Assembly: GCF_900112425.1 (NCBI RefSeq)
Contig: NZ_FOLP01000001.1
Span: 248,001 to 312,000 of the forward strand
Length of the DNA stretch: 64,000 nucleotides
Reading direction: 5' to 3'
DNA from: Variovorax sp. OK212
GTDB lineage: Bacteria; Pseudomonadota; Gammaproteobacteria; Burkholderiales; Burkholderiaceae_C
Every line of letters begins with the position of its first letter. Position 1 is the stretch's first letter. Under the pieces are notes generated by a model that ran no database searches, was not told where the DNA came from, and saw nothing but the letters and a program-made list of their open reading frames with translations. Of the stretch, positions 17,107 to 26,152 are shown in pieces. A program made the position numbers and the translations under genes.

Positions 17107-17862
17107 TCAGGCCGTGAAGTTGCCCGCACTGGCCGCGCCGTCCACCGGCAGCACCACGCCGCTGGTGAAGCCCGCGTTCACGAGGTAGATCACCGCGTCG
17201 GCAATCTCGTCGACCGTGCCCAGGCGGCCGGTCGGTTGCAGCGTCTTCAGGAAGCCGTGCGACTCGGGCGAGTGCATCGGGCTGTCGATGATGCCGGGGG
17301 CCACCGCGTTCACGCGCACGCCATGCGGCGCGAGCTCGAGCGCCAGCGCGCGCGTGGCCGCATTCAACCCGCCCTTGAGCAGCACCGCCATGAACGCCGG
17401 CACATTGCTGCGCGGCTGCAGCGCGATCGACGCCGTGATGTTCACGATGGCGCCCGCACCCCGGCCGATCATGTGGCGCGCGGCGGCCTGCGACGCGAAG
17501 ATGGTGCCCTTCACGTTGGTGGCAATCTGCTGCTCGATTTCCTCGGGCGTGAACTCCACGAAGGGCTTGGGCAGGAAGATGCCCGCGTTGTTGACCAGCG
17601 CATCGACGCCGCCGAAGCGCGACACCGCCTGGTCGACAACGGCCTGCGCAACGCGCGGGTCGGCAATGTCGCCGGCTACGCCGGCAAAGCGGTCGCCGGC
17701 GCCGAAGTGGCTGGCGGCTTCCTTCAGGCGGGCGTCGCTGCGTGCGTTGCCGACCACGTTCCAGCCGTCGGCCAGCAGACGGCGGGCAATGGCAAAGCCG
17801 ATGCCGCTGCTGGCGCCGGTCACGACAGCGGTCTTGCCGCTGGTTTGGGTCTGGGTGCTCAT
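17107..17862 (-). CDS. SDR-family oxidoreductase lacking the catalytic tyrosine
   Basis: A 251-aa Rossmann protein. The cofactor motif TGASSGIGFAIA is at residues ~16-27 and LVNNAGIF at ~87-94. In the active-site stretch the family YxxxK reads AVLLK within PAFMAVLLKGGLNAATRAL: the Lys is kept but the Tyr position is Ala. Related SDRs with KGGLNAATR are known, so this is probably a subfamily and not a broken gene. It may be tautomerase-linked or regulated by the upstream LysR gene, 157 bp away on the same strand. Confidence 0.82.
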   Translation of the reverse strand: MSTQTQTSGKTAVVTGASSGIGFAIARRLLADGWNVVGNARSDARLKEAASHFGAGDRFAGVAGDIADPRVAQAVVDQAVSRFGGVDALVNNAGIFLPKPFVEFTPEEIEQQIATNVKGTIFASQAAARHMIGRGAGAIVNITASIALQPRSNVPAFMAVLLKGGLNAATRALALELAPHGVRVNAVAPGIIDSPMHSPESHGFLKTLQPTGRLGTVDEIADAVIYLVNAGFTSGVVLPVDGAASAGNFTA

Positions 17863-18019
17863 GGTGAATTTCCTTCCGGTGTGCGGGCCGCGAGATGCGG
17901 TTCCGTCGTGGAAGGAAGTGTGGATTCGCTCGACTAAAGAGTGAATAGCCGCTGTCCGGCGAATACTCTTCCGTACGTCGAGCGAATCAGCCGCAAATCA
18001 ACCGCAAAGCAGCCGGAAA

Positions 18020-19003
18020 TCAGGCGCTCTTCGGCCTCGGCGCCGGTCTGGGCTTGCCCGCCTTCCGCGGCGCCTCGGCCTTCGGCGCGCAGTCTTGCGC
18101 CCACTCGGCGAACCTTGCCCGCAGCTTGGGCAGCGCGAAGTCGACGAAGGCCCGCACCTTGGGCACCGACAGGCGCCCGTGCGGCGACACCAGGTGCACC
18201 GGCAGCGGCGGCGCCTCGTCCTGCGCGAGGATGATGCGCAGCCGCCCGTTGGCCACCTCCTCGGCCACGTGGTACGAGAACGAGCGCAGCACGCCGCGCC
18301 CCTCCACTGCCGAGGCCACCGCCCCGCGCAGGCTGTTCACGATGAAGCGCGGCGTGAACTGCACCGTGCGCGGCATGGTGGAGCCGGCCTGCGGCGGAAA
18401 GCTCCACGAGTCGATGCCGAAGTGCGTCATGGCCACCACCTGGTGCTGCGCAATGTCCGCCGGCTGCACGATGGGGTCGTTGCGCGCCAGGTAGCGCGGC
18501 GACGCCGTGATCACGCGGCGCACCTCGCCCACGGGCAGCGCCACCAGCGTGGAGTCGGCCAGGTGCGCGATGCGCAGCGCCACGTCGATGCCCTCGTCGA
18601 TCAGGTTGGCCGGCCGGTCGAGCAGGTGCAGGCGCACCGACACGGTCGGGTGCGCGTTCATGAACTCGTCGAGGACGGGCCGCAGCAGCGCTTCGCCCAC
18701 CGCCACCGCCGCGGTCACGGTGAGCCGGCCACGTGGCGCCGAGCGCTCGCCGGCGGCCGCGATGTCGGCTTCTTCCAGGTCGGTGAGGATGCGGCGGCAC
18801 GCCACCGCGTAACGCTCGCCGGCATCGCTCAGCCTTATGGAGCGGGTCGTGCGGTGCAGCAGCTCCGCGCCCACATGCGTCTCCAGGAACGCGATGGCGC
18901 GGCTCACCGCGGCGGGCGACTTGCCCAGCTTGCGCCCCGCGCCGGCCAGGCTGCCCTCGGCCAGCGCGGCAACGAAGACCTTCATGGCGTCGATGCGGTC
19001 CAT
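18020..19003 (-). CDS. LysR-family transcriptional regulator
   Basis: A 327-aa regulator. The HTH is at residues ~3-60 (AMKVFVAALAEGSLAGAGRK, AVSRAIAFLE), followed by a periplasmic-binding-like effector domain and a Lys/Pro/Ala-rich tail (KAGKPRPAPRPKSA). The ATG at 19003 has GAGGAAG 4 bp upstream. It diverges from a YbfB-type MFS gene across 110 bp, the usual layout for a LysR regulator and its target. Confidence 0.88.
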   Translation of the reverse strand: MDRIDAMKVFVAALAEGSLAGAGRKLGKSPAAVSRAIAFLETHVGAELLHRTTRSIRLSDAGERYAVACRRILTDLEEADIAAAGERSAPRGRLTVTAAVAVGEALLRPVLDEFMNAHPTVSVRLHLLDRPANLIDEGIDVALRIAHLADSTLVALPVGEVRRVITASPRYLARNDPIVQPADIAQHQVVAMTHFGIDSWSFPPQAGSTMPRTVQFTPRFIVNSLRGAVASAVEGRGVLRSFSYHVAEEVANGRLRIILAQDEAPPLPVHLVSPHGRLSVPKVRAFVDFALPKLRARFAEWAQDCAPKAEAPRKAGKPRPAPRPKSA

Positions 19004-19113
19004 GATTCTTCCTCTTTTCGAAATACTGAATGCCCAAGCATAGGGATTCACTCGCGCGCCGGCAATTCGTAGCATCGAATCTCCGATTTGCTGGAGAGTT
19101 CTGGAGCTTCCCG

Positions 19114-20382
19114 ATGTCCGCGATCCCACGCATTGCCGTTGACGCAGCGGCCACCCTCTCGCACCGCGAGGCACCACAGGTGCCACACGTGCCGCTCTGG
19201 CGCACCATCTTCGCGGGCTTCTGCGCCACCCTCGTCGGCCTGGGGCTGGCGCGCTTCGGCTACACGCCGCTGCTGCCGGCCATCATCGACGCGCACTGGT
19301 TCAGCGCCTCCGCCGCCACCTACCTGGGCGCGGCCAACCTCGTGGGCTACCTGGCGGGCGCGCTGCTGGGCGGGCCGATGTCGGCGCGCTGGCCGGTGCG
19401 CAGCGTGCTGCGCGCCATGATGCTGGTCACCGCCGCGTCGCTGCTGGCCTGCGCATGGCCGGTGGACTTCGCGTGGTTCTTCACCTGGCGCATCGTCTCC
19501 GGCATTGCCGGCGGCGCGCTGATGGTGCTGGCCGCGCCCGTCGTGCTCGCGCATGTGCCGGCGCAGCAACGCGGCGTGGCCAGCGGGCTGATCTTCGCGG
19601 GCGTGGGGCTCGGCATTGCGGCCTCGGGCACGCTGGTGCCGCTGCTGCTGCGCCAGGGCCTCACGGCAACGTGGATCGGCCTTGCCGTGCTCGCGCTGCT
19701 GCTCACGGTCGTCTCATGGCAAGGCTGGCCCACCGCGGCGCCTGCGCAGGCTGCGGCTGCGGCGCATGCCACGAATGCCAAGGCGGCGCGGCCGGCGCGG
19801 TCAGCACTGGCCAGCGGCGCGCTCATCGCCCTCATGGCGTCTTACGCGCTCAACGCCGTGGGCCTCGTGCCGCACATGATCTTCCTGGTGGACTACGTCG
19901 CGCGTGGCCTTGGGCAGGGCCTGGCCGCCGGTGCGCAGTACTGGGTGCTGTTCGGCATCGGCGCCATCGTCGGCCCGGTGCTGTGCGGCCACCTGGCCGA
20001 CCGCGCGGGCTTCGGCCCCGCGTTGCGCATCGCCTTCGCCGTGCAGGCCGTGGCGCTGGCGCTGCCCGCGCTCGGGCTGGTGGCGCACGGCGGGCTCATC
20101 GTGTCGAGCGTGATCGTCGGGGCCTTCACGCCGGGCATCGTGCCGCTGGTGCTGGGCCGCGTGCAGGAGCTGCTCGCGCACCACCCGTCGCTGCACAAGG
20201 CCGCCTGGAGCCGCGCCACCACCGCCTTCGCGGTGCTGCAGGCCAGCGCGGCGTACGGCATGTCGTGGCTGCTGGGGTACTCGGGCGGGCACTACGCCTG
20301 GCTCTTCGCCCTGGGCGGCAGCGCGCTGGTGTTGGGCCTGCTTACAGACCTTGTTGCGGGCAAGCTGCACCGCGGCCGGTGA
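19114..20382 (+). CDS. YbfB/YjiJ-family MFS transporter
   Basis: A 422-aa twelve-helix permease. The opening FCATLVGLGLARFGYTPLLP is typical of the YbfB/YjiJ group, and the cytoplasmic loop between helices 6 and 7 is Ala-rich (AAPAQAAAAAHATNAKA). The ATG at 19114 is taken because it gives a normal short N-terminus. It is divergent from, and probably controlled by, the LysR regulator. The substrate is unknown. Confidence 0.85.
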   Translation: MSAIPRIAVDAAATLSHREAPQVPHVPLWRTIFAGFCATLVGLGLARFGYTPLLPAIIDAHWFSASAATYLGAANLVGYLAGALLGGPMSARWPVRSVLRAMMLVTAASLLACAWPVDFAWFFTWRIVSGIAGGALMVLAAPVVLAHVPAQQRGVASGLIFAGVGLGIAASGTLVPLLLRQGLTATWIGLAVLALLLTVVSWQGWPTAAPAQAAAAAHATNAKAARPARSALASGALIALMASYALNAVGLVPHMIFLVDYVARGLGQGLAAGAQYWVLFGIGAIVGPVLCGHLADRAGFGPALRIAFAVQAVALALPALGLVAHGGLIVSSVIVGAFTPGIVPLVLGRVQELLAHHPSLHKAAWSRATTAFAVLQASAAYGMSWLLGYSGGHYAWLFALGGSALVLGLLTDLVAGKLHRGR

Positions 20383-20409
20383 GCGCATGGGCCGCACTAC
20401 ACTGCGGCC

Positions 20410-20778
20410 ATGCACGGAACGAAGTTGCCCGAACGTGGCCTGCAGCCTGTGGTCGAGCTCCGCAAGGAGGGCGCCACGTACGCCTATTCCGTTCGCGCGC
20501 CCCGCTCCAAGGGCGTGATACCCCCCAGCTCGTACAGCAACAGCGGCTTTGCCACGCTGGCCGATTGCCTTCGCGACGTGGCCCGGGCACTGGGCGGCGA
20601 CTTTCACCGCATCTACGTGCGGCTGGAGGAACACTGCGTGGGCGAGCGCAACATCGCCGAACTGGTGGAGGCCGCCGAGAAGGTTTCCGCCGAGCTGAAG
20701 GCCGACTACCGCGCCGCCAGCGCCGCCGAGCAGGCCACCGCCTTCGTTCTCGAAACGGATCGTTTCAGCGGTAGCTGA
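20410..20778 (+). CDS. Hypothetical protein
   Basis: A 122-aa soluble protein, 27 bp after the MFS stop. It has no signal peptide or helix. It contains a short beta-rich N-terminal half (VELRKEGATYAYSVRAP) and a helical half (LVEAAEKVSAELKADYRAAS). Codon usage is like the neighbours and a start ATG is present. Its GFATLADCLRDVARAL segment resembles GFFDTLDGLKRFF in the next gene, so the two may be distant paralogues. Confidence 0.65.
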   Translation: MHGTKLPERGLQPVVELRKEGATYAYSVRAPRSKGVIPPSSYSNSGFATLADCLRDVARALGGDFHRIYVRLEEHCVGERNIAELVEAAEKVSAELKADYRAASAAEQATAFVLETDRFSGS

Positions 20779-20862
20779 TTTGTGCCCCGGGGAGGCCATG
20801 TCCTACCCCGGCTTTGCGTCTTGTGCGGCATCCATGGCCCGTGCGAAGCAGACAAACGCGCC

Positions 20863-21132
20863 ATGGCCACTTACGAGTCCGTCCTGCAGGAGACCGGTCG
20901 CTTCGAAGTGGTGGACGCCCGCGAGCGCCCCCACACCATCGTCGAGAGCACCGAGTGCCTGTACCGCGTGAGCATCTCCAAGCGCTACCCGCCCGTGAGG
21001 GGCGCGGTGAGCTACAGGTTGCTCGATGGCACACCCGTGCGCCGTTCGCGCCGCGGCTTCTTCGACACGCTCGACGGGTTGAAACGGTTCTTCCTGGTGC
21101 ATGCGGTGCAGACGCCTGAGTCGGCGTGCTGA
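20863..21132 (+). CDS. Hypothetical protein
   Basis: An 89-aa basic protein starting MATYESVLQETGRFEVV. The frame is open back to a GTG at 20782, which would add a Cys-rich leader (LCVLCGIHGPC); the ATG at 20863 is the more conservative choice. The middle is arginine-rich (TPVRRSRRGFFDTLDG). No known domain was recognised. It may form a small unit with the preceding hypothetical. Confidence 0.55.
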   Translation: MATYESVLQETGRFEVVDARERPHTIVESTECLYRVSISKRYPPVRGAVSYRLLDGTPVRRSRRGFFDTLDGLKRFFLVHAVQTPESAC

Positions 21133-21193
21133 GCGGCTGCTGCAGCCCGCAGTGCCGACAGGGCTGAAGCGAGCCAAGACAAGCTAAGGCGAG

Positions 21194-21616
21194 CTAAGGC
21201 AGCGTGCCCGCCATGGCCGCGGCCGTGTCGTAGAACTCCATGAAGTCCGCGATCTTTCCATTGCGCATGCGCAGCACATTCACCAGCGGCGTGTGCACGA
21301 CCTTGCCCGTGCCGCGGTGCTTCCACGACGTTTCGCCCATCGCCACCACGCGGTCGCCCTGGGCGATGAATTCGTTCATCTGGTAGCTGAGCATTTCCCA
21401 GCTGGTGCCGAGTTCGTCGAAGTAGCGTTTCACGTCGGGCTTGGAGCGGCACCCCTGCGTGAACTCGTGGCCGGCGGCTGCGGCGCCCAGCGTTTGCCAT
21501 TGCACATCGTCTGCCATGAGGGCCATCCAGTTGTCGACGCTCGCGCCGCGCGTTTCGCCCCACTCGGTGAAGCCCTTGGTCAGGGTGGCCACGTTTGCCT
21601 CTTCTTCAGCAGTCAT
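21194..21616 (-). CDS. SnoaL/NTF2-like protein
   Basis: A 140-aa single-domain protein of the NTF2 cone fold (ketosteroid isomerase/SnoaL type). Signs are FTEWGETRGASVDNWMALMA followed by DDVQWQTLG, then KRYFDELG and VVAMGETSWKHRGTGKV, ending IADFMEFYDTAAAM. The pocket chemistry cannot be assigned. It is the last gene of a leftward block, 110 bp after the LLM oxidoreductase. Confidence 0.8.
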   Translation of the reverse strand: MTAEEEANVATLTKGFTEWGETRGASVDNWMALMADDVQWQTLGAAAAGHEFTQGCRSKPDVKRYFDELGTSWEMLSYQMNEFIAQGDRVVAMGETSWKHRGTGKVVHTPLVNVLRMRNGKIADFMEFYDTAAAMAGTLP

Positions 21617-21726
21617 GCATGCCTCCAACGGTTTGCCAACGAAAAAGGCGGGCACGCAGGCCCGCCCAGAAACCGGTGACTGGCGCATGGTGCGCGCTTT
21701 CGATGGGCTCGGCAATGCGCCGTGGG

Positions 21727-22701
21727 TCAGAGGGCGGGTTCGGCCCGCGCATCCAGGTGCATGCCCGCATGGAACACCGGCAGCACGAACGCCGCAATCT
21801 CTTCCATCGTCTCGTCCAACGGCCGCCGGTTGCGCCGCAGGTGCAGGCCCACGTGCTGCACGCCCGCCGCGTACAGTGCGGCCAGCTCCCGCACCAGCGC
21901 ATGCCGCCCCATGCGCCCGCCGAAGCGGTAGCGCTCCAGCGGCGCATTGGCATCGTCCGCCAGGTCGAGGTGAATGAAGCTCACGTACGGTTTGCTCTCG
22001 CCGGCCACCGCGCGCCATTGCGCCGAGCGCCGCGCGTGGTCTTCCGGCGTGCCGGGGTAGGCGAGGCAGCCGTCCATGTGCTGGCCGATCCACTGCGGCG
22101 TTTGCTGCGCGAGGCCGGCCGCCAGCAAGGGCAGGGGAGCGCTCGGGCGCGGCAACAGTTCGATGCCTTCCGGAAGGCTCGCCGCACCCCTGTCGCGCAC
22201 CATCGCCACCTGTTCCCTGAAGCGCTCGCCGCGCGAAGCAAAGTCGCGCTCGAAGATCGGGTACTCCACCGGCCGGTCGCCACTGGCCACGCCCAGCAGC
22301 AGGCGGCCGTTGCTCAGTTGGTCGACCGTGGCGGCCGACTTCAGCGTCAGCACCGGTTCGCGCAGCGGCAGCACCACCGCAGCGGTGCCCAGCAAGATGC
22401 GCTCCGTCACGCCTGCCAGGTAGCCCAGGTAGCTGAACACCTCGAACACCTGCGCCGCGTCGCCGAAGGCCGGGTCGTACAGCGGCACGTCGCGCGCCCA
22501 CAGCGCCCTGAAGCCCAGCCGGTCGGCCAGCTTCGCCAGGCGCGCGTGCTGCGCGATGTCTGGCACGCCGAAGGGGCGGCCCGCGTGGCGGCGGGCGGTG
22601 TCGCCCGCGGGGGACCAGTCGTTGTCCAGCGGCAGCTCCAGCCCGATGCTCGGGCCCTCGCCAGCCGTGGCAACCAGCGCCTGCAATGCACCGGCCATCA
22701 C
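21727..22701 (-). CDS. LLM-class (luciferase-like) flavin-dependent oxidoreductase
   Basis: A 324-aa TIM-barrel protein of the bacterial luciferase family, close to the TIGR03571 type. It shows KLADRLGFRALWARDVPLYD and LLLGVASGDRPVEYPIFERD, which line the F420/FMN pocket in relatives. The ATG at 22701 overlaps the stop of the MoaF-like gene by 4 bp. It probably oxidises a small organic molecule together with the adjacent aldo/keto reductase. Confidence 0.85.
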   Translation of the reverse strand: MMAGALQALVATAGEGPSIGLELPLDNDWSPAGDTARRHAGRPFGVPDIAQHARLAKLADRLGFRALWARDVPLYDPAFGDAAQVFEVFSYLGYLAGVTERILLGTAAVVLPLREPVLTLKSAATVDQLSNGRLLLGVASGDRPVEYPIFERDFASRGERFREQVAMVRDRGAASLPEGIELLPRPSAPLPLLAAGLAQQTPQWIGQHMDGCLAYPGTPEDHARRSAQWRAVAGESKPYVSFIHLDLADDANAPLERYRFGGRMGRHALVRELAALYAAGVQHVGLHLRRNRRPLDETMEEIAAFVLPVFHAGMHLDARAEPAL

Positions 22702-23078
22702 AGCGCCCCCTTCATCACTTCACGCAAGGTGCCCGCCATGCACACGAACTCCAGCGCGGCCGTGGTGTAGTACGAGCACGAGTGGCCCACGTCGAAGTTG
22801 TCGACGTGCACCACCGTGCCCTTGTCGGCCTCTTGCCACGACAGCGCGTAGAGCCCGGCGCCCAGCGGCTCGGCCTGGTAGCGCACCTCGGCCGTCGCGC
22901 CCGTGAACGGGCCGGCCGTGACCCGGTAGCGCATCGTCTGGCCGTCGGCGGCGTAGATGTTCAGCGCCGTCATGGTGTCGCCGTAGTGCACTTCGAACGT
23001 GCGACCGACGAAGGGCAAGGCAGTCAGAGCGGGCAGTGCGGTAGCCAACTGTTCGGCAGCCATGTCGTTCTTCTTCAT
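22698..23078 (-). CDS. MoaF-like domain protein
   Basis: A 126-aa beta-rich protein resembling the MoaF N-terminal (calycin-like) domain: VGRTFEVHYGDTMTALNIY, then MRYRVTAGPFTGA and QEADKGTVVHVDNFDVGHSCS. In such proteins the barrel binds a small ligand. It starts 11 bp after the aldo/keto reductase stop and overlaps the LLM gene, so it sits in the middle of the operon. Confidence 0.72.
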   Translation of the reverse strand: MKKNDMAAEQLATALPALTALPFVGRTFEVHYGDTMTALNIYAADGQTMRYRVTAGPFTGATAEVRYQAEPLGAGLYALSWQEADKGTVVHVDNFDVGHSCSYYTTAALEFVCMAGTLREVMKGAL

Positions 23079-23089
23079 GGCGGTGCCGC

Positions 23090-23926
23090 TCAGTCCCAGG
23101 CCGGCGACAGGCCGGCCGGGTCGGTCAGGCGCTCGTTGCGCTCCAGCGCGGCCATTTGCGCCATCTCGGCATCCGTCAGCGTCAGCTGCTGCGCCTTCAG
23201 GTTGCCTTCGAGGTTCGCGCGCTTCGTGGACGACGGAATCACCGCGTAGCCCAGCTGCATCGCCCACGCCAGCACCACCTGCGCCGTGGTCGCGTTGTGC
23301 GCCTTGGCAATCGCCTCGATCACCGGGTCGGCAATGACCTTGCCGTAGGCCAGCGTCATGTACGAGGTGATGCGAATGCCCTGGCTCTTCGCGAACTCCG
23401 CCACCTTGCGGTTCTGCAGGTAGGGGTGCAGCTCGACCTGGTTGGTGGCGATGTTCTGCGCGCCCACCGCCGCAATGGCTTCCTTCATGAGCGCGATGTT
23501 GAAGTTGGACACGCCAATGTGCTTCGTGAGCCCCAGCGCCTTGGCCTCGGCCAGCGCGCCCATGAACTCCGCCACCGGCACCGCGTTGCCGGGCGAGGGC
23601 CAGTGGATCAGCGTCAGGTCCACATGGTCCGTGCGCAGCTTGGCCAGGCTGTCTTTCAGGCTGGGCACCAGCTTGTCCTTGGCGTAGTTGTCCGTCCAGA
23701 TCTTGGTGGTGATGAACAGGTCTTTGCGGGCCACGCCGCTTTCGGCAATGGCCTGGCCCACCTCGGCCTCATTGCCGTAGATCTGCGCCGTGTCGATCAC
23801 GCGGTAGCCCACGCCCAGCCCGTTCTTCACCGAGTCGATGACCACCTGGCCCTTCAGGCGGAAGGTGCCGAGGCCGAAGGCGGGGATGGTTGCGTTGGTG
23901 TTGTTGATGGCGGTGTTCGTGTTCAT
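23090..23926 (-). CDS. Aldo/keto reductase
   Basis: A 278-aa NADPH-dependent reductase of the DkgB type. The catalytic tetrad is seen as Asp in [14 protein letters not shown], Tyr in IYGNE, Lys in FITTKIW and His in LIHWPSP; the NADPH site [13 protein letters not shown] is at residues ~228-240. It would reduce aldehydes or ketones, possibly products of the LLM oxidoreductase. It is 57 bp downstream of the MFS gene. Confidence 0.92.
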   Translation of the reverse strand: MNTNTAINNTNATIPAFGLGTFRLKGQVVIDSVKNGLGVGYRVIDTAQIYGNEAEVGQAIAESGVARKDLFITTKIWTDNYAKDKLVPSLKDSLAKLRTDHVDLTLIHWPSPGNAVPVAEFMGALAEAKALGLTKHIGVSNFNIALMKEAIAAVGAQNIATNQVELHPYLQNRKVAEFAKSQGIRITSYMTLAYGKVIADPVIEAIAKAHNATTAQVVLAWAMQLGYAVIPSSTKRANLEGNLKAQQLTLTDAEMAQMAALERNERLTDPAGLSPAWD

Positions 23927-23983
23927 TGGGTGTTGTCCTTGTGCGTTGAAAAATGAAAAGAGAAAAGCGAGCGGGCCGGCCGC

Positions 23984-25186
23984 TCAGTGCCCCACCGGCA
24001 CCGGGCCGGAGGCGCGCACCGGAATGCCGGCACGGCGGTCGAGCACGCCGCTCCATTGCGTGAGGGCGAGCGACACCAGCACCACCAGCGCGCCAATCCA
24101 CGGCGTGTGCATCAGGCCCAGGTGCGTCACGATCAGGCCGCCGGCCCAGGCTGCGCCCGCAATGCCCAGGTTGAAGGCCGCGATGTTCAGGCCCGAGGCC
24201 ACGTCCACCGCCTGCGGCGTGAAGCGCTCTGCCTGCTTCACCACGTACACCTGCAGGCCCGGCACGTTGCCGAAGGCCACCGCGCCCCACATCAGCACCG
24301 CCACCAGCGCCAGCCACTTGTGCGGCGCCGCGAAGTTGAAGACCAGCAGCACCGCGGCCAGCAGCGCGAAGATGATCTTCAGCGCCGGAATGGGGCCCAG
24401 CCGGTCGGCCAGCTTGCCGCCCCAGATGTTGCCCACCGCCACCGAGATGCCGTACACCAGCATCACCCAGCCCACGGCACCGGCGCTGAAGCCAGACACG
24501 TCGGTGAGGATCGGCGCCAGAAACGTGAACGGAATGAACGAGCCGCCGTAGCCAATGGCCGTCTTGGCATACACCAGCAGCAGGCGCGGCTCCGCCAGCA
24601 CCTTGGCTTGCTGCGCCAGCGAGGCCGGCGGCGTGTGGCGGATGTTGCCCGGCACAAAGATCCAGCTGCCGATGAACGCGACCACGCCCAGCGCCGACAC
24701 GGCCAGGAAAGTCTCGCGCCAGCCAAAGTGCTGCCCGATGAACGTGCCCAGCGGCACGCCAGTGACCAGCGCCACCGTGAGGCCCGTGAACATGATGGCA
24801 ATGGCGCTCGCGGCCTTTTCCTTGGGCACCAGGCCAGTGGCAATGGTCGAGCCGATGGAGAAGAACACGCCGTGCGCCAGGCCCGTGAGCACGCGGGCGG
24901 CAATCAGCGATTCATAGCTGGGTGCCTTCCACGCCAGCAAGTTGCCGACCGTGAAGAGCGCCATCAAGCCCAGCAGCAGCGCCTTGCGCGGCAGCTTGCC
25001 CGTGAGGGCGGTGAGCACCGGCGCGCCGATGGCGACGCCCAGTGCGTAGAGGCTGACCAAGAGGCCGGCGGAGGGAAGGCCGATGCCGAGGTCGGCGGCG
25101 ACGGTGGGGATGAGGCCAACGATGACGAACTCGGTCGTCCCGATGGCGAAGGCGCTGAGGGTCAGCGCGAGTAAGGCGATTGGCAT
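23984..25186 (-). CDS. AraJ/YdhP-type MFS efflux transporter
   Basis: A 400-aa twelve-helix DHA1 transporter. ALTLSAFAIGTTEFVIVGLI at the N-terminus is the hallmark of the AraJ/Pbu group. The inner-loop motif is present as LTALTGKLPRKALLLG. It heads the leftward operon with the aldo/keto reductase, so it may import or export the compound the operon handles. Upstream there is a 96-bp gap, then the low-GC island. Confidence 0.87.
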   Translation of the reverse strand: MPIALLALTLSAFAIGTTEFVIVGLIPTVAADLGIGLPSAGLLVSLYALGVAIGAPVLTALTGKLPRKALLLGLMALFTVGNLLAWKAPSYESLIAARVLTGLAHGVFFSIGSTIATGLVPKEKAASAIAIMFTGLTVALVTGVPLGTFIGQHFGWRETFLAVSALGVVAFIGSWIFVPGNIRHTPPASLAQQAKVLAEPRLLLVYAKTAIGYGGSFIPFTFLAPILTDVSGFSAGAVGWVMLVYGISVAVGNIWGGKLADRLGPIPALKIIFALLAAVLLVFNFAAPHKWLALVAVLMWGAVAFGNVPGLQVYVVKQAERFTPQAVDVASGLNIAAFNLGIAGAAWAGGLIVTHLGLMHTPWIGALVVLVSLALTQWSGVLDRRAGIPVRASGPVPVGH

Positions 25187-25282
25187 GAGAGCACTCCTTC
25201 TTGGGTTAGGAGGAGTGTCTTGCGGTTACCTTTGCGGATAAATGGGGGTTGGGGCAGAAGATAGTTGCGCTTACGTCAACAG

Positions 25283-26068
25283 TCAGTTCAAGCTTCGTTC
25301 GCGCTCCGTTGCGCGGATGAGCCTAGAAAGGTGAAAGCTGGCCAGCTTGACGTCTTCCGGTGAAAGTCGCGCCGGCTCGTTTTGAAGGAATGAGGGCAGC
25401 GCCTTGGGTTCCAAGACCCATAGATCGCGAAAGCCACCCGAGTTAGCAACAAACCAACCTGGGAACACGATCACTGGACGTGCCTCAAACGTCCGTCCAG
25501 TGCTCTGCAAAAGCAGCTGCTTCAGCCAGCTTGCTTGGGCTTTAGCCTGAACAATAGGGTCTCGATCTGGCGAGAACGATCCGATCTTGAGAGTCTGCCC
25601 ATCAAAGACCACCTCCGCGTTGCCAGACGCGGGTTTGCTCCAAGTCTTTGTCTCGACGGTAAAAACTCCGGGTGGCCCGATTAATACGTGGTCAACGTTG
25701 AAGCCATCGCCCACTACGTCGTGAAAAACATGAAATCCGTCTTGGCGCAAGCGCTCCAGAAATTGCCCAACGACTTTCTCGCCTTCTATCGCCTGCCGTA
25801 GGCTCCGAAGCCTGGGTAGATTTCTGTATATGCGAAAAACCGCATATGCAATTCCAAATCCAGCGCCGATCGAAAAAATAATCGGGCTTGGCGTCACATT
25901 GAAATAAAGCCGGTACCACTCTAGTCCGGCAAGAAGCATCAGAAAAAGCGCCAACATCAATGGTTGCGACACCGTGTTTTCGAGCAGTTCTTCGCGTTCC
26001 TCGGCGACGGATTGCCCAGGTGTCCGTAATGGCTTATCTTTGAGTGGCGAGCGTGTTTTAGGTTTCAT
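25283..26068 (-). CDS. NERD-domain (nuclease-related) membrane protein
   Basis: A 261-aa protein with two N-terminal transmembrane helices (~37-53 and ~62-80) and a NERD domain at ~97-200. That domain shows EKVVGQFLERLRQ, then FNVDHVLIGPPGVFTVETKT, which matches the PD-(D/E)xK-like core (Asp126, Glu139, Lys141). NERD proteins are presumed nucleases and occur in defence or mobile contexts. Base composition is clearly less GC-rich than the chromosome around it. It is 84 bp downstream of the ImmA gene. Confidence 0.82.
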   Translation of the reverse strand: MKPKTRSPLKDKPLRTPGQSVAEEREELLENTVSQPLMLALFLMLLAGLEWYRLYFNVTPSPIIFSIGAGFGIAYAVFRIYRNLPRLRSLRQAIEGEKVVGQFLERLRQDGFHVFHDVVGDGFNVDHVLIGPPGVFTVETKTWSKPASGNAEVVFDGQTLKIGSFSPDRDPIVQAKAQASWLKQLLLQSTGRTFEARPVIVFPGWFVANSGGFRDLWVLEPKALPSFLQNEPARLSPEDVKLASFHLSRLIRATERERSLN

Positions 26069-26152
26069 GTTGGAACGTTCGTCTCAAATCAATAGTCGGC
26101 CTTTTTTGATAGAAATCAAAAACAGGCAATCAATACATGGGGGCATCGATTT

